5,750 bases of DNA, from contig JAPTWR010000168.1 of the NCBI GenBank assembly GCA_028065135.1, forward strand, positions 24,932-30,681, read 5' to 3'. Each line of letters opens with the position of its first letter. Position 1 is the first letter of the stretch. This document shows, piece after piece, positions 1 through 5,750 of this stretch. A program made the position numbers and the translations under genes. The stretch is from Acidithiobacillus sp. Lineage in GTDB: Bacteria > Pseudomonadota > Gammaproteobacteria > Acidithiobacillales > Acidithiobacillaceae. The notes under the pieces were generated by a model. The model saw nothing but the letters and a program-made list of their open reading frames with translations. It searched no databases and was not told the origin of the DNA.

Positions 1-595
1 CAAGCACCTCGGCCACGCGCGCCTGAAGTACCGGAATGAGTTCTTCCTCGAACCACGGATTGCGCTTCAGCCACAGATTATTACGCGGGCTGGGATGCGG
101 CAGCGGGATCAGGTTGGGCCAGTTTTTCCGCCATGCATGAACCACCTGCGTCAGTGTCCCGGTCTCGGCGGGAAGGTGATAAGCCCGGGCATACTGGCCG
201 ATGACCAGGGTGAGTTGCAGATGCTGCAAATGCGGCAGTAATTCCCCATGCCAGGCACGAGCGCACTCTGGCCGCGGCGGCAAGTCTCCGGATGTCCCGG
301 TACCCGGGTAGCAGAATCCCATGGGCACGAGCGCCACCTGTCGGGCATCGTAGAATACCTCTCGGGAGATACCCAGCCAGGCGCGAAGTCTATCGCCGCT
401 GGCATCGTTGAAGGGAATACCTGTTTCGTGCACCTTCCTGCCCGGTGCTTGCGCAGCGATCAAAATACGGGCGCGCGAATCCATCTGCAGCACCGGACGC
501 GCACCAAACGGCAGGTGCCCGGCGCAAAGTTCGCAATGGCGAACACGGGTGAGTAGCGCAGCGAGAGGATCGCCATACGTTGCAGGATCGGGCAT
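1..595 (-). CDS. Uracil-DNA glycosylase superfamily protein, 4Fe-4S type (3' end outside window)
   Basis: Probable DNA repair enzyme that removes uracil from DNA. My translation from the ATG at 595-593 stays open for 198 codons to the window edge. Seen: four cysteines, C21, C24, C95 and C111 (C-x2-C-x70-C-x15-C), the spacing by which family 4 uracil-DNA glycosylases hold a 4Fe-4S cluster; a first active-site motif AQAPG at residues 48-52, followed by ETGIPF at 57-62; and a second motif HPSPRN at 167-172. Family 4 usually has GEAPG, so the acidic residue is Gln49 here and the subfamily is uncertain. Related proteins are about 190-210 residues as I recall them, so the stop should lie only a few codons beyond base 1. 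The start overlaps the stop of the upstream oxidoreductase gene by one base (TGATG). No strong Shine-Dalgarno is visible, so translation probably depends on reinitiation. Family assignment is firm; activity is inferred. Confidence 0.88.
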   Translation of the reverse strand, partial: MPDPATYGDPLAALLTRVRHCELCAGHLPFGARPVLQMDSRARILIAAQAPGRKVHETGIPFNDASGDRLRAWLGISREVFYDARQVALVPMGFCYPGTGTSGDLPPRPECARAWHGELLPHLQHLQLTLVIGQYARAYHLPAETGTLTQVVHAWRKNWPNLIPLPHPSPRNNLWLKRNPWFEEELIPVLQARVAEVL

Positions 596-2793
596 CAGGT
601 TCTTACGGTAGGATTTATTCCGGCTTCCAGCGGCCGCTCGTCTCCCGTGATCAGGCGTGTACCCCGTTTGAAAGTGAGATAAGCCCAAAACCAGTTGAAC
701 ATCACCGAGATTCGATTGCGCAAACCCACCAGAAGCGCCACATGAATCACACCCCATAGCCACCAGGCCGGTGCGCCGCTCATGTTTACGCCGTTGAAGC
801 TTGCCACCGCAGCTTTCCTGCCGATGGTGGCTAGGCTACCCATATGGCGGTATGCGAATGGTGGTTGCGCAGGCTGTCCCTGCAGTTTTCTGCGAATCAC
901 TCTGGCTACGTAGGCACCACCCTGCTTCGCCGCCGGTGCCAAGCCGGGCACCGGTTTTCCTTTCCAGGCATTGGCCAGCGCCGTATCACCGATAACAAAC
1001 ACATTTGGTAGACCCGTTACCGAGAGGTCCGCTTCGACTTTCACCCGTCCGCTACGATCGGCCGAGGCATTGAGCCATTGTGCCGCCGGCGATGCCACGA
1101 CCCCTGCCGCCCACAACACGGTGTGAGACGCCAGGCGCTTGCCGTTGATGAGTACTCCCTCTTGATCAATATGATCCACCTTGCTTTTTAGCATGACCTC
1201 GACGCCCAATCGTTCGAGTGCCCGCTTCGCTTTCTCCGATAACGTCTCGGGAAAGGTCGGCAATAGGCGCGGAGCCGACTGGACCAGAACTACTTGAGCG
1301 CTGGCCGGGTCGAAATGGTGGAACTCCTTCTCCATGCCGTGGCGCACCAGTTCGGCAATATCGCCTGCCAACTCTACCCCCGTCGGCCCGCCTCCCACAA
1401 TCACGAAGGTGAGCAAACCCTGTCGCTCTGCGGGATCTTCGGCGGCCTCCGCCCGTTCGAAAGCGGAGAGAATCCGTCGTCGTATTTCCACCGCATCATC
1501 AATGGTCTTTAATCCGGGCGCATACGGTTCCCACTCGTCCCGCCCGAAATAGCTGTGGGATGCGCCTGTGGCAATCACCAGATAATCGTATGGTATACGC
1601 CGCTTACCGATTAACACCCCCTGTTGGACCGTATCGATCCCGGTCACCTGACCCAGCAGCACCTGCACGTTGAGGTGATCGCAAAACAGGCCTCGCACCG
1701 TGGCGGCGATATCGGCAGGGGACAGAGACGCTGTGGCGACCTGGTATAATAGCGGCTGGAATAAGTGGTAGTTATGACGATCGATCAGGGTCACGTGCAC
1801 CGCTATTTTCGCCAACTTCGCCGCGCAAGCCAGCCCGCCGAAACCAGCGCCCACGATCACCACGCGCGGCGCCCCTTCCAGTGGGAATACCTGCCCGCCA
1901 CTGATCTGGGGAAGGACATCCAGAATCCATTTGTCGAATGATAACCTGCCAGGCCCATACAAGCCAACAAGTGCGAGCGTCATCACAAAATATACGTCCG
2001 CCGGGCCATCTGAGCCGGTTATATGCATACCGACAACGGTCATGATAAGCACTAGCACCGCGGGACGGGCAACAAAGCCGAAAGCAATAAGTAGCGCACA
2101 CACCAGCGTCAGCGTAGGTGTTGGTGTAAAATGAGCAAGCGATTTTCCCGGCAGTAGTTTTACCAGACGAATAGGTATCACCGCTCCCAGACTTACCACC
2201 AGCAGCGCCAAGCCAAGCCATAGACGGAGAACCAATTGATAGTATGGCTTGAGATAGCGCGTAACGGCGCTTGCCAGGCGGGTTAGGGCGGTGGCGAAGG
2301 GCAGCGCGGTATCCCCTAATCCGCGCGCAAGAAGATGATCCAACGACAACGGCCCCGCGCCACATATCACGAACCACCCGAATAGCACTGCCGAGTACAG
2401 GTTGATATCCAGGGCGAGATAGTTGAACTGGACCACCAGCACGAGAATAAGCATGTACAGCGCGGCCCACCGGGTTGCCAACCCCAGTGCGAGCAATACC
2501 GGAATAAGCATTTGTATCGCTGCCCCCAGATAGGTAGGGCTTAGCGGCTCCACCCAAGGCACGGGATAGGCAACATTAGACAGATAGGGCGCGACGCTCA
2601 GATCGAAAATCTTCAATATCCCCGACACAAAGAAGACTTTTGCCAACCACAGACGGATCAGGAGGCCCGCCACGGGTCCAACCGATCGCTCCGTTACCCG
2701 GTAAACAGTATCGATGATGCCCATCGGCACCAGCAACCAGCGGATGCCATCGGCTGCTCGCCGGAGCCGACGGTCATTAGCGTTCGGCAACAC
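595..2793 (-). CDS. DoxX-like membrane domains fused to type II NAD(P)H:quinone oxidoreductase (NDH-2 family)
   Basis: Predicted membrane flavoprotein of 732 residues that oxidises NAD(P)H and reduces quinone without pumping protons. Residues about 40-155 form a four-helix DoxX-like segment (RLWLAKVFFVSGILKI near 47-62). Residues about 185-285 look like a second, more divergent copy (RLWLGLALL at 190-198). The enzyme occupies about 310-715. It has an FAD-binding GAGFGG at 315-320 with D338 ending the second strand, NYHLFQPLLYQVAT at 341-354, a second dinucleotide fold GGGPTGVELAG at 467-477, the FAD motif NVFVIGDTA at 597-605, a quinone-site-like APAAKQGG at 619-626, and a hydrophobic C-terminal anchor about 676-708. 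Ordinary NDH-2 proteins are about 400-450 residues; the excess is the DoxX part. The usual Glu after the second NAD strand is Gln505, which may relax the preference for NADH. The start is GTG, with GGAAGG 8 nt upstream; it overlaps by one base the stop of the cysB relic (TAGTG). It is probably co-transcribed with the glycosylase gene. Confidence 0.9.
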   Translation of the reverse strand: MLPNANDRRLRRAADGIRWLLVPMGIIDTVYRVTERSVGPVAGLLIRLWLAKVFFVSGILKIFDLSVAPYLSNVAYPVPWVEPLSPTYLGAAIQMLIPVLLALGLATRWAALYMLILVLVVQFNYLALDINLYSAVLFGWFVICGAGPLSLDHLLARGLGDTALPFATALTRLASAVTRYLKPYYQLVLRLWLGLALLVVSLGAVIPIRLVKLLPGKSLAHFTPTPTLTLVCALLIAFGFVARPAVLVLIMTVVGMHITGSDGPADVYFVMTLALVGLYGPGRLSFDKWILDVLPQISGGQVFPLEGAPRVVIVGAGFGGLACAAKLAKIAVHVTLIDRHNYHLFQPLLYQVATASLSPADIAATVRGLFCDHLNVQVLLGQVTGIDTVQQGVLIGKRRIPYDYLVIATGASHSYFGRDEWEPYAPGLKTIDDAVEIRRRILSAFERAEAAEDPAERQGLLTFVIVGGGPTGVELAGDIAELVRHGMEKEFHHFDPASAQVVLVQSAPRLLPTFPETLSEKAKRALERLGVEVMLKSKVDHIDQEGVLINGKRLASHTVLWAAGVVASPAAQWLNASADRSGRVKVEADLSVTGLPNVFVIGDTALANAWKGKPVPGLAPAAKQGGAYVARVIRRKLQGQPAQPPFAYRHMGSLATIGRKAAVASFNGVNMSGAPAWWLWGVIHVALLVGLRNRISVMFNWFWAYLTFKRGTRLITGDERPLEAGINPTVRT

Positions 2794-2801
2794 TAATGAT
2801 A

Positions 2802-2807
2802 CCTTCC
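2802..2807 (-). promoter_or_regulatory. Ribosome binding site deciding the GTG start of the DoxX-NDH-2 gene
   Basis: On the minus strand GGAAGG lies 8 nt before the GTG at 2793-2791. This supports that non-ATG start over the in-frame ATG 23 codons downstream, since the intervening residues lead smoothly into the protein. Confidence 0.6.
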
Positions 2808-2824
2808 AACGGCACTACTGAGCG

Positions 2825-2854
2825 TATATCGGGCTTGGGTACGGGTAGTGTCAA
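2825..2854 (-). promoter_or_regulatory. Candidate sigma70-type promoter for the DoxX-NDH-2 / glycosylase unit
   Basis: On the minus strand a perfect -35 consensus TTGACA (2854-2849) is followed after 18 bp by GATATA (2830-2825), a weak -10. Transcription would start near 2818, leaving a leader of about 25 nt that includes the GGAAGG ribosome binding site. The element lies inside the decayed cysB-like sequence, so it may have arisen after that gene stopped working. The -10 is poor, so this is a candidate only. Confidence 0.3.
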
Positions 2855-3062
2855 TCACGAATTCTCCATAATCTCCAGAAGAAATCCTGTCCCACTTTGC
2901 GGATATTCTCTCTGCGGTCATTCCGACTATTCGTTTGTCCCTACGCAAGAAAGTTCAACGTGGATTTCGACCTCCAAAAGCTGGATCTGTTTGCTCACCC
3001 CAGCCTGCGACGTATGCAGGCTACCGGCAGCGTCTTTGAAGTTCTGGCGCACCACCGCGCAG

Positions 3063-3079
3063 ACAGGCACAGAGCCTGT
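3063..3079. repeat. 17-bp perfect palindrome ACAGGC-N5-GCCTGT
   Basis: ACAGGC (3063-3068) and GCCTGT (3074-3079) are exact inverted repeats around ACAGA. It lies at the 5' end of the cysB relic, centred about 56 bp upstream of the rightward TATAAT box. That is roughly where a LysR-type recognition site would sit (about -65 to -70 from the expected start). Binding is not shown; it may be a chance palindrome. Confidence 0.4.
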
Positions 3080-3100
3080 TGCAAGTCCAGCAGAGAGATC

Positions 3101-3115
3101 ATTAACCAATCTAAT
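3101..3115. promoter_or_regulatory. LysR-like dyad ATTA-N7-TAAT upstream of the sulfur operon
   Basis: ATTA (3101-3104) and TAAT (3112-3115) form an inverted repeat that contains a T-N11-A pair (T3102, A3114), the minimal LysR-family operator pattern. It overlaps the -35 region of the rightward promoter, as LysR activation sites do. The motif is short and lies in AT-rich DNA, so chance is a real alternative. A CysB encoded elsewhere in the genome would be the expected ligand. Confidence 0.35.
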
Positions 3116-3132
3116 TTATATATAGATATAAT
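3102..3132 (+). promoter_or_regulatory. Probable promoter of the sORF-128aa-cysJI operon
   Basis: A perfect -10 TATAAT stands at 3127-3132 in an AT-rich stretch. The best -35 match is TTAACC at 3102-3107 with a long 19-bp spacer, so the promoter would be weak unaided, as expected for a CysB-activated cys promoter. Transcription would begin near 3139, giving a leader of about 85 nt before the first ORF. Confidence 0.5.
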
Positions 3133-3147
3133 ATATCAGTATTTCCC

Positions 3148-3218
3148 CCCTTGCACATCCGTACTTAGAATCAAAACCCTTGATGAACTTGGCAAGTTTA
3201 CCTCCGTACACAAGGGAG
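3148..3218 (+). promoter_or_regulatory. Leader RNA with stems that can hide the first ribosome binding site
   Basis: CAAGGG at 3211-3216 forms the core of the AAGGGAG Shine-Dalgarno of the 30-codon ORF. It can pair exactly with CCCTTG at 3177-3182 or with a second CCCTTG at 3148-3153. Between the nearer arms lies a small hairpin, AACTT (3186-3190) / AAGTT (3194-3198). CTCC at 3202-3205 can also pair with GGAG at 3215-3218. These mutually exclusive pairings could regulate translation, but the stems are short and match no riboswitch class I recognise. Confidence 0.3.
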
Positions 3219-3223
3219 CGCTA

Positions 3224-3316
3224 ATGCACCTTTGCCAGCTTTGCCACGAGATCCCAAGAGGAGAAGGGATGTATGGCTTACAAAAATATAACTATGTTTT
3301 GGACAAGGAGCACTGA
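3224..3316 (+). CDS. Possible small protein or leader peptide, 30 residues, C-x2-C
   Basis: The ATG at 3224 follows AAGGGAG with a 5-nt gap, a good ribosome binding site, and the frame ends with TGA at 3314-3316. The peptide begins MHLCQLCHEIPRGEGMYG and is hydrophilic with a C4-x2-C7 pair; no membrane segment or signal peptide is visible. Its last codons (AAG GAG CAC TGA) also form the Shine-Dalgarno of the next gene, and its stop directly abuts that gene's ATG, so the two would be translationally coupled. No in-frame ATG lies upstream, although the frame stays open back through the cysB relic. It could be a zinc-binding microprotein, a Cys-codon leader peptide for the sulfur operon, or a chance ORF. 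I do not recognise a family. Confidence 0.4.
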   Translation: MHLCQLCHEIPRGEGMYGLQKYNYVLDKEH

Positions 3317-3703
3317 ATGATCATTATCAACCGTAAAAATGCCATTGAACGTGCCACCTTTCTTACCCAAACCAGTAGTTTAAACGCGGCGACGATTGCG
3401 GTTGGGGAACAACTGGCAGGGGCGGCGGAACTCTCCATGGATATGGCCATAGCCGTGCTAGGCAACAATCAGATCGCCGAAATGGCCGGATTCCTCAATG
3501 ATAGCAAGACATGTAAGGAGCTTGATGTACCCTGCGACGACGTTGGATTAGACCTTGATGAGTTGCGGGAGTGGGGTTTGACGAGAAAACAATATTGCAT
3601 TGCCCATGAAATCGCGCTGATCGCCCATATGGTTGATCGGGTTCGTACACACCGCAATGAATCCACAGATACACCAAGAACCCTAAGAGCCTATTCTTCT
3701 TGA
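3317..3703 (+). CDS. Hypothetical protein, 128 residues, unrecognised family
   Basis: Function unknown. The ATG at 3317 has a strong AAGGAG (3305-3310) 6 nt upstream, which makes translation likely. The protein appears soluble and largely helical: an alanine-rich stretch at about 24-60, an acidic patch CDDVGLDLDELREWG at 73-87, then a helix-like stretch with C94, H97 and H104 (QYCIAHEIALIAHMVDRV at 92-109), and a polar tail. Cysteines are at 66, 73 and 94. There is no signal peptide or membrane segment. The gene lies between the operon promoter and cysJ, 68 nt before the cysJ start, on the same strand and with no convincing terminator between. It is therefore probably co-transcribed with sulfite reductase genes, but it is not a standard member of cys operons that I know. 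Its sequence is visibly more AT-rich than cysJ, consistent with a later acquisition or a fast-evolving gene. Confidence 0.6.
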   Translation: MIIINRKNAIERATFLTQTSSLNAATIAVGEQLAGAAELSMDMAIAVLGNNQIAEMAGFLNDSKTCKELDVPCDDVGLDLDELREWGLTRKQYCIAHEIALIAHMVDRVRTHRNESTDTPRTLRAYSS

Positions 3704-3771
3704 TCTGCCTTCCAGAAAATCGCAGCCATTCGAGTTGCGCGATAAATAATTTTAAAAACCTTGAGGATGAC

Positions 3772-5538
3772 ATGGAATCGCTTCAACGATCAGATGTTCC
3801 GCTGCCTTCCTCCAAACAGGAAGACCTGCGGCGTTTCGCCGAAAGTTTGAGCCGCGAGCAATTACTTTGGGCCAGCGGTTACCTGACAGGGGTTGGAAAT
3901 ACGATCAACGTTCAAGGGATATCAGGAGATGCCGATGCGCGTATCACTATCTTGTTTGGTACGGAGACCGGTAACGCCAAAAGGTTGGCGGAGGCTCTGG
4001 TAACCAAGGTACGAGCCACAGGCATGCAGGCTGATCTCCAGGATATGCTGACGTATGGTCGCGCCAAGATGCGGCGGGATCGCACGCTGCTCATCATCGT
4101 GAGCACGCATGGCGACGGCGAGCCCCCTGACAGCGCCCGTGCCCTGCACGCCCTTTTGACGGACCGCCAAGCGCCGGATTTGCGCCATCTCCGCTTCTCT
4201 GTACTGGCATTGGGCGACGCGAGTTACCCTCGATTTTGCCAGACCGGAAGAGATTTCGATGCTGCCTTGGCGGCCGCTGGTGCTCATTGCCTGGTCCCCC
4301 GTGTCGATTGCGATGTGGATTATGAAGAGCGTGTTACATACTGGATGGGGCAGGTTCTGGAAGCCCTCACCGTTGGCGATTTCTCTCCGGCAGCATCGCT
4401 TCCCGCCCCCGCTCCAAAACAGGGATACTCGAGCCATGCCACTTTTCCCGCCGTTCTGCTGGACAAGGTGAATCTCTCGGGCCGCGGATCGAGCCGAGAA
4501 GTCTGGCATTTCGAACTGGACCTCGACGAATCTGGTCTTCACTATGCACCAGGCGATATCGTTTCCGTTGCCCCAAGCAATCCGCCCCAACTCGTGGAAG
4601 AGCTGCTCGACCGGCTCGAACTGGACCACAAGGCTCCCGTACGGACCAGGCAGGGTGAAATGCCGCTGGTGGAGGCCCTTGCCGCACATTATGAAATCAC
4701 CAGAATCACATGGCCATTTCTGGAGCGTTACGCGCGCCTGAGCGATGCGAAGGCTTTGCAAAGCGCGATTGCCGAACGGGATGTCAACGGCCTCGACACC
4801 TGGACAGACGGCCGGGAAATCATCGACGTCGTCGGGCAATACCCCGTCAAGGGGCTTGGCGCGCAATCCTTCGCTGACTGCCTGCGGCCCTTGCCGCCGC
4901 GGCGGTATTCCATCGCCTCCAGCCTTCTGGCCGTTCCGGGCGAGATCCACCTGACGGTCGCCGCCATCCGCTATAGCAGCCACGGGCGGGAGCGTCTGGG
5001 GGTTGCCTCGACATTTCTGGCGGATCGTGTCGCCATCGGTCGGCCTGTACCCATATTTATCGAGCCTAACGCCGAATTCCGGCTACCCGAAGATTCCGGA
5101 CAGGCAATGATCATGATCGGGGCTGGAACCGGGGTGGCCCCCTTTCGTTCCTTCCTGCAGGAACGGGAGGCGCTGGGTGCTGCAGGAAATAACTGGCTTT
5201 TCTTCGGGGACCGCCACTTCAGCACCGATTTTCTATACCAGCGGGAGTGGCTGCGCTGGCTCAAGGATGGGCACCTCAGCCGGCTCGACGTTGCCTTCTC
5301 CCGCGACCAGGAACGCAAGATATATGTCCAGGACCGCTTACGGGAGCGTGCCGGTGACGTATTCGCATGGCTTGAAGAAGGTGCCGCCGTGTATGTTTGC
5401 GGGGCCGAAGCGATGGGCAGGGCGGTACAGCAATCTCTGGTGGATATCGTTCAGTCGGCCGGGCGCACGCAGGTTCAGGCCGAGGAATATATTCTGGAAT
5501 TGAAACAGACGGGGAGATATCACCGAGATGTCTATTAA
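3772..5538 (+). CDS. cysJ: Assimilatory sulfite reductase (NADPH) flavoprotein alpha subunit
   Basis: Diflavin reductase that moves electrons from NADPH to FAD, then FMN, then to the CysI hemoprotein for reduction of sulfite to sulfide. It is 588 residues from the ATG at 3772 (E. coli CysJ is 599). Seen, numbered from that Met: an N-terminal CysJ signature [11 protein letters not shown] at 31-41; a flavodoxin domain at about 57-200 with FMN loops [10 protein letters not shown] (62-71), [10 protein letters not shown] (111-120) and [10 protein letters not shown] (147-156); a Pro/Ala-rich linker near 205-217; an FAD domain with RRYSIAS at 377-383 and GVAST at 410-414; NADPH-site motifs [17 protein letters not shown] (449-465), SRD at 510-512 and YVCG at 541-544; and the typical C-terminus ending YHRDVY. 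The ATG at 3772 has GAGG 5 nt upstream and gives a normal N-terminus; a TTG at 3700 would add 24 atypical residues. The 3' end overlaps cysI by 11 nt. Confidence 0.96.
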   Translation: MESLQRSDVPLPSSKQEDLRRFAESLSREQLLWASGYLTGVGNTINVQGISGDADARITILFGTETGNAKRLAEALVTKVRATGMQADLQDMLTYGRAKMRRDRTLLIIVSTHGDGEPPDSARALHALLTDRQAPDLRHLRFSVLALGDASYPRFCQTGRDFDAALAAAGAHCLVPRVDCDVDYEERVTYWMGQVLEALTVGDFSPAASLPAPAPKQGYSSHATFPAVLLDKVNLSGRGSSREVWHFELDLDESGLHYAPGDIVSVAPSNPPQLVEELLDRLELDHKAPVRTRQGEMPLVEALAAHYEITRITWPFLERYARLSDAKALQSAIAERDVNGLDTWTDGREIIDVVGQYPVKGLGAQSFADCLRPLPPRRYSIASSLLAVPGEIHLTVAAIRYSSHGRERLGVASTFLADRVAIGRPVPIFIEPNAEFRLPEDSGQAMIMIGAGTGVAPFRSFLQEREALGAAGNNWLFFGDRHFSTDFLYQREWLRWLKDGHLSRLDVAFSRDQERKIYVQDRLRERAGDVFAWLEEGAAVYVCGAEAMGRAVQQSLVDIVQSAGRTQVQAEEYILELKQTGRYHRDVY

Positions 5539-5750
5539 TGACAAAGCGCTTTCCGACGTGGAACGGATCAAGGCGGAGAGCCGGGGGCTGCGCGGTACGT
5601 TGCGGGAGAGTCTGCGCAATCCCGTCACCGGTGCACTGGCGGAAGATGACGTTCAGGTCATCAAGTTCCACGGCATTTACCAGCAGGACTATCGCGACCT
5701 GCGGGCGGAACGCCACCAGCAGAAACTGGAGCCCCTGTATCAATTCATGG
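5528..5750 (+). CDS. cysI: Assimilatory sulfite reductase (NADPH) hemoprotein beta subunit, N-terminal part
   Basis: Siroheme and 4Fe-4S subunit that carries out the six-electron reduction of sulfite to sulfide with electrons from CysJ. Only the first 74 codons are in the window; the siroheme and cluster cysteines lie beyond the right edge. Seen: [17 protein letters not shown] near 9-25, matching the E. coli ...ERMKHESNYLRGT... segment, and the highly conserved [19 protein letters not shown] at about 46-64 followed by QKLEPLY. The ATG at 5528 lies inside the end of cysJ (11-nt overlap), with GGGGAG (5511-5516) 11 nt upstream, so translation is probably coupled to cysJ and keeps the subunits in proportion. 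The reading frame is intact to the edge. Confidence 0.95.
   Translation, partial: MSINDKALSDVERIKAESRGLRGTLRESLRNPVTGALAEDDVQVIKFHGIYQQDYRDLRAERHQQKLEPLYQFM

Larger units (their letters stand above)
2793..3090 (-). pseudogene. Decayed N-terminal fragment of a CysB-type LysR transcriptional regulator
   Basis: No intact reading frame exists, but consecutive pieces of a CysB-like protein appear in order on the minus strand. First comes a DLQQ piece near 3075-3090. A frame change then leads to CAVVRQNF near 3038-3061. The helix-turn-helix TSQAGVSKQIQLLE follows at 3013-2972. After a second frame change around 2946-2956 come FLRRDKRIVGMT, then GEFVIDTTRTQARYTL ending near 2820. The last piece matches the TTHTQARY segment with which CysB proteins bind sulfate or acetylserine, except that His is Arg. 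About 20 codons are missing overall compared with a normal CysB N-terminus, and everything after roughly residue 110 is gone. The last frame ends with TAG at 2795-2793, overlapping the GTG of the oxidoreductase gene. A functional gene here would have been transcribed divergently from the cysJI operon, a classic LysR arrangement. CysB versus a Cbl-like paralogue cannot be decided. Confidence 0.85.

Noticed and set aside
1772..2557. 261-codon open frame on the minus strand
   Set aside because: Same strand but shifted frame within the DoxX-NDH-2 gene; low-complexity Gly/Arg/Ser-rich translation with no domain, while the main frame matches known families.
2927..3109. 60-codon minus-strand frame as an intact small HTH gene
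   Set aside because: It begins at a TTG without a ribosome binding site, ends by frameshift, and CysB similarity continues in another frame beyond its stop, so it is part of a pseudogene.
2796..3316. Two overlapping plus-strand frames of 109 and 139 codons in the middle region
   Set aside because: They run antisense across the cysB relic and start without good ribosome binding sites. Only the last 30 codons of the second one have a plausible start of their own.
3721..3739. Hairpin CGCAGC / GTTGCG between the 128-residue gene and cysJ as a terminator
   Set aside because: The stem is only six pairs with one wobble, and the following tract is mixed A/T rather than a T run, so termination is unlikely.
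3700..3771. TTG start at 3700 extending cysJ by 24 residues and overlapping the upstream stop
   Set aside because: The extra residues do not resemble CysJ, and the ATG at 3772 has a better ribosome binding site and normal length.
3922..4983. 353-codon open frame on the minus strand
   Set aside because: It lies wholly antisense to cysJ, has no recognisable domain, and is the kind of long frame high-GC coding sequence produces by chance.

Overview
The window looks like a chromosomal segment of a proteobacterium, most likely beta or gamma. The genes are dense with moderate-to-high GC. CysJ and CysI are of the proteobacterial NADPH-sulfite reductase type, and a relic of a CysB-type LysR regulator sits beside them. 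I cannot name the genus. I see no rRNA, tRNA, insertion sequence, phage gene or CRISPR array.

Left half (1-2793, minus strand): a two-gene unit. A 732-residue membrane-bound protein joins two DoxX-like membrane segments to a complete type II NAD(P)H:quinone oxidoreductase. It is followed, with a 1-nt stop/start overlap (TGATG), by a uracil-DNA glycosylase superfamily protein that runs off the left edge and carries four cysteines spaced as in 4Fe-4S glycosylases.

Middle (2793-3223): no intact gene. The minus strand holds the decayed N-terminal third of a cysB-like regulator: a helix-turn-helix and the CysB-family ligand-site motif, with frameshifts and deletions. It ends exactly where the oxidoreductase gene begins. 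A likely promoter for the oxidoreductase lies inside the relic. On the other side, facing right, are a perfect TATAAT box, a LysR-like dyad, a 17-bp palindrome and a leader that can fold over the next ribosome binding site.

Right half (3224-5750, plus strand): a probable assimilatory sulfur operon. It consists of a 30-codon ORF with two Cys codons, an unrecognised 128-residue protein, cysJ (sulfite reductase flavoprotein) and the start of cysI (sulfite reductase hemoprotein). CysJ passes electrons from NADPH through FAD and FMN to CysI, which reduces sulfite to sulfide for cysteine synthesis. The original layout was probably a divergent cysB-like regulator facing the cysJI operon. The regulator has since been lost here, and the quinone oxidoreductase gene now abuts its remains.
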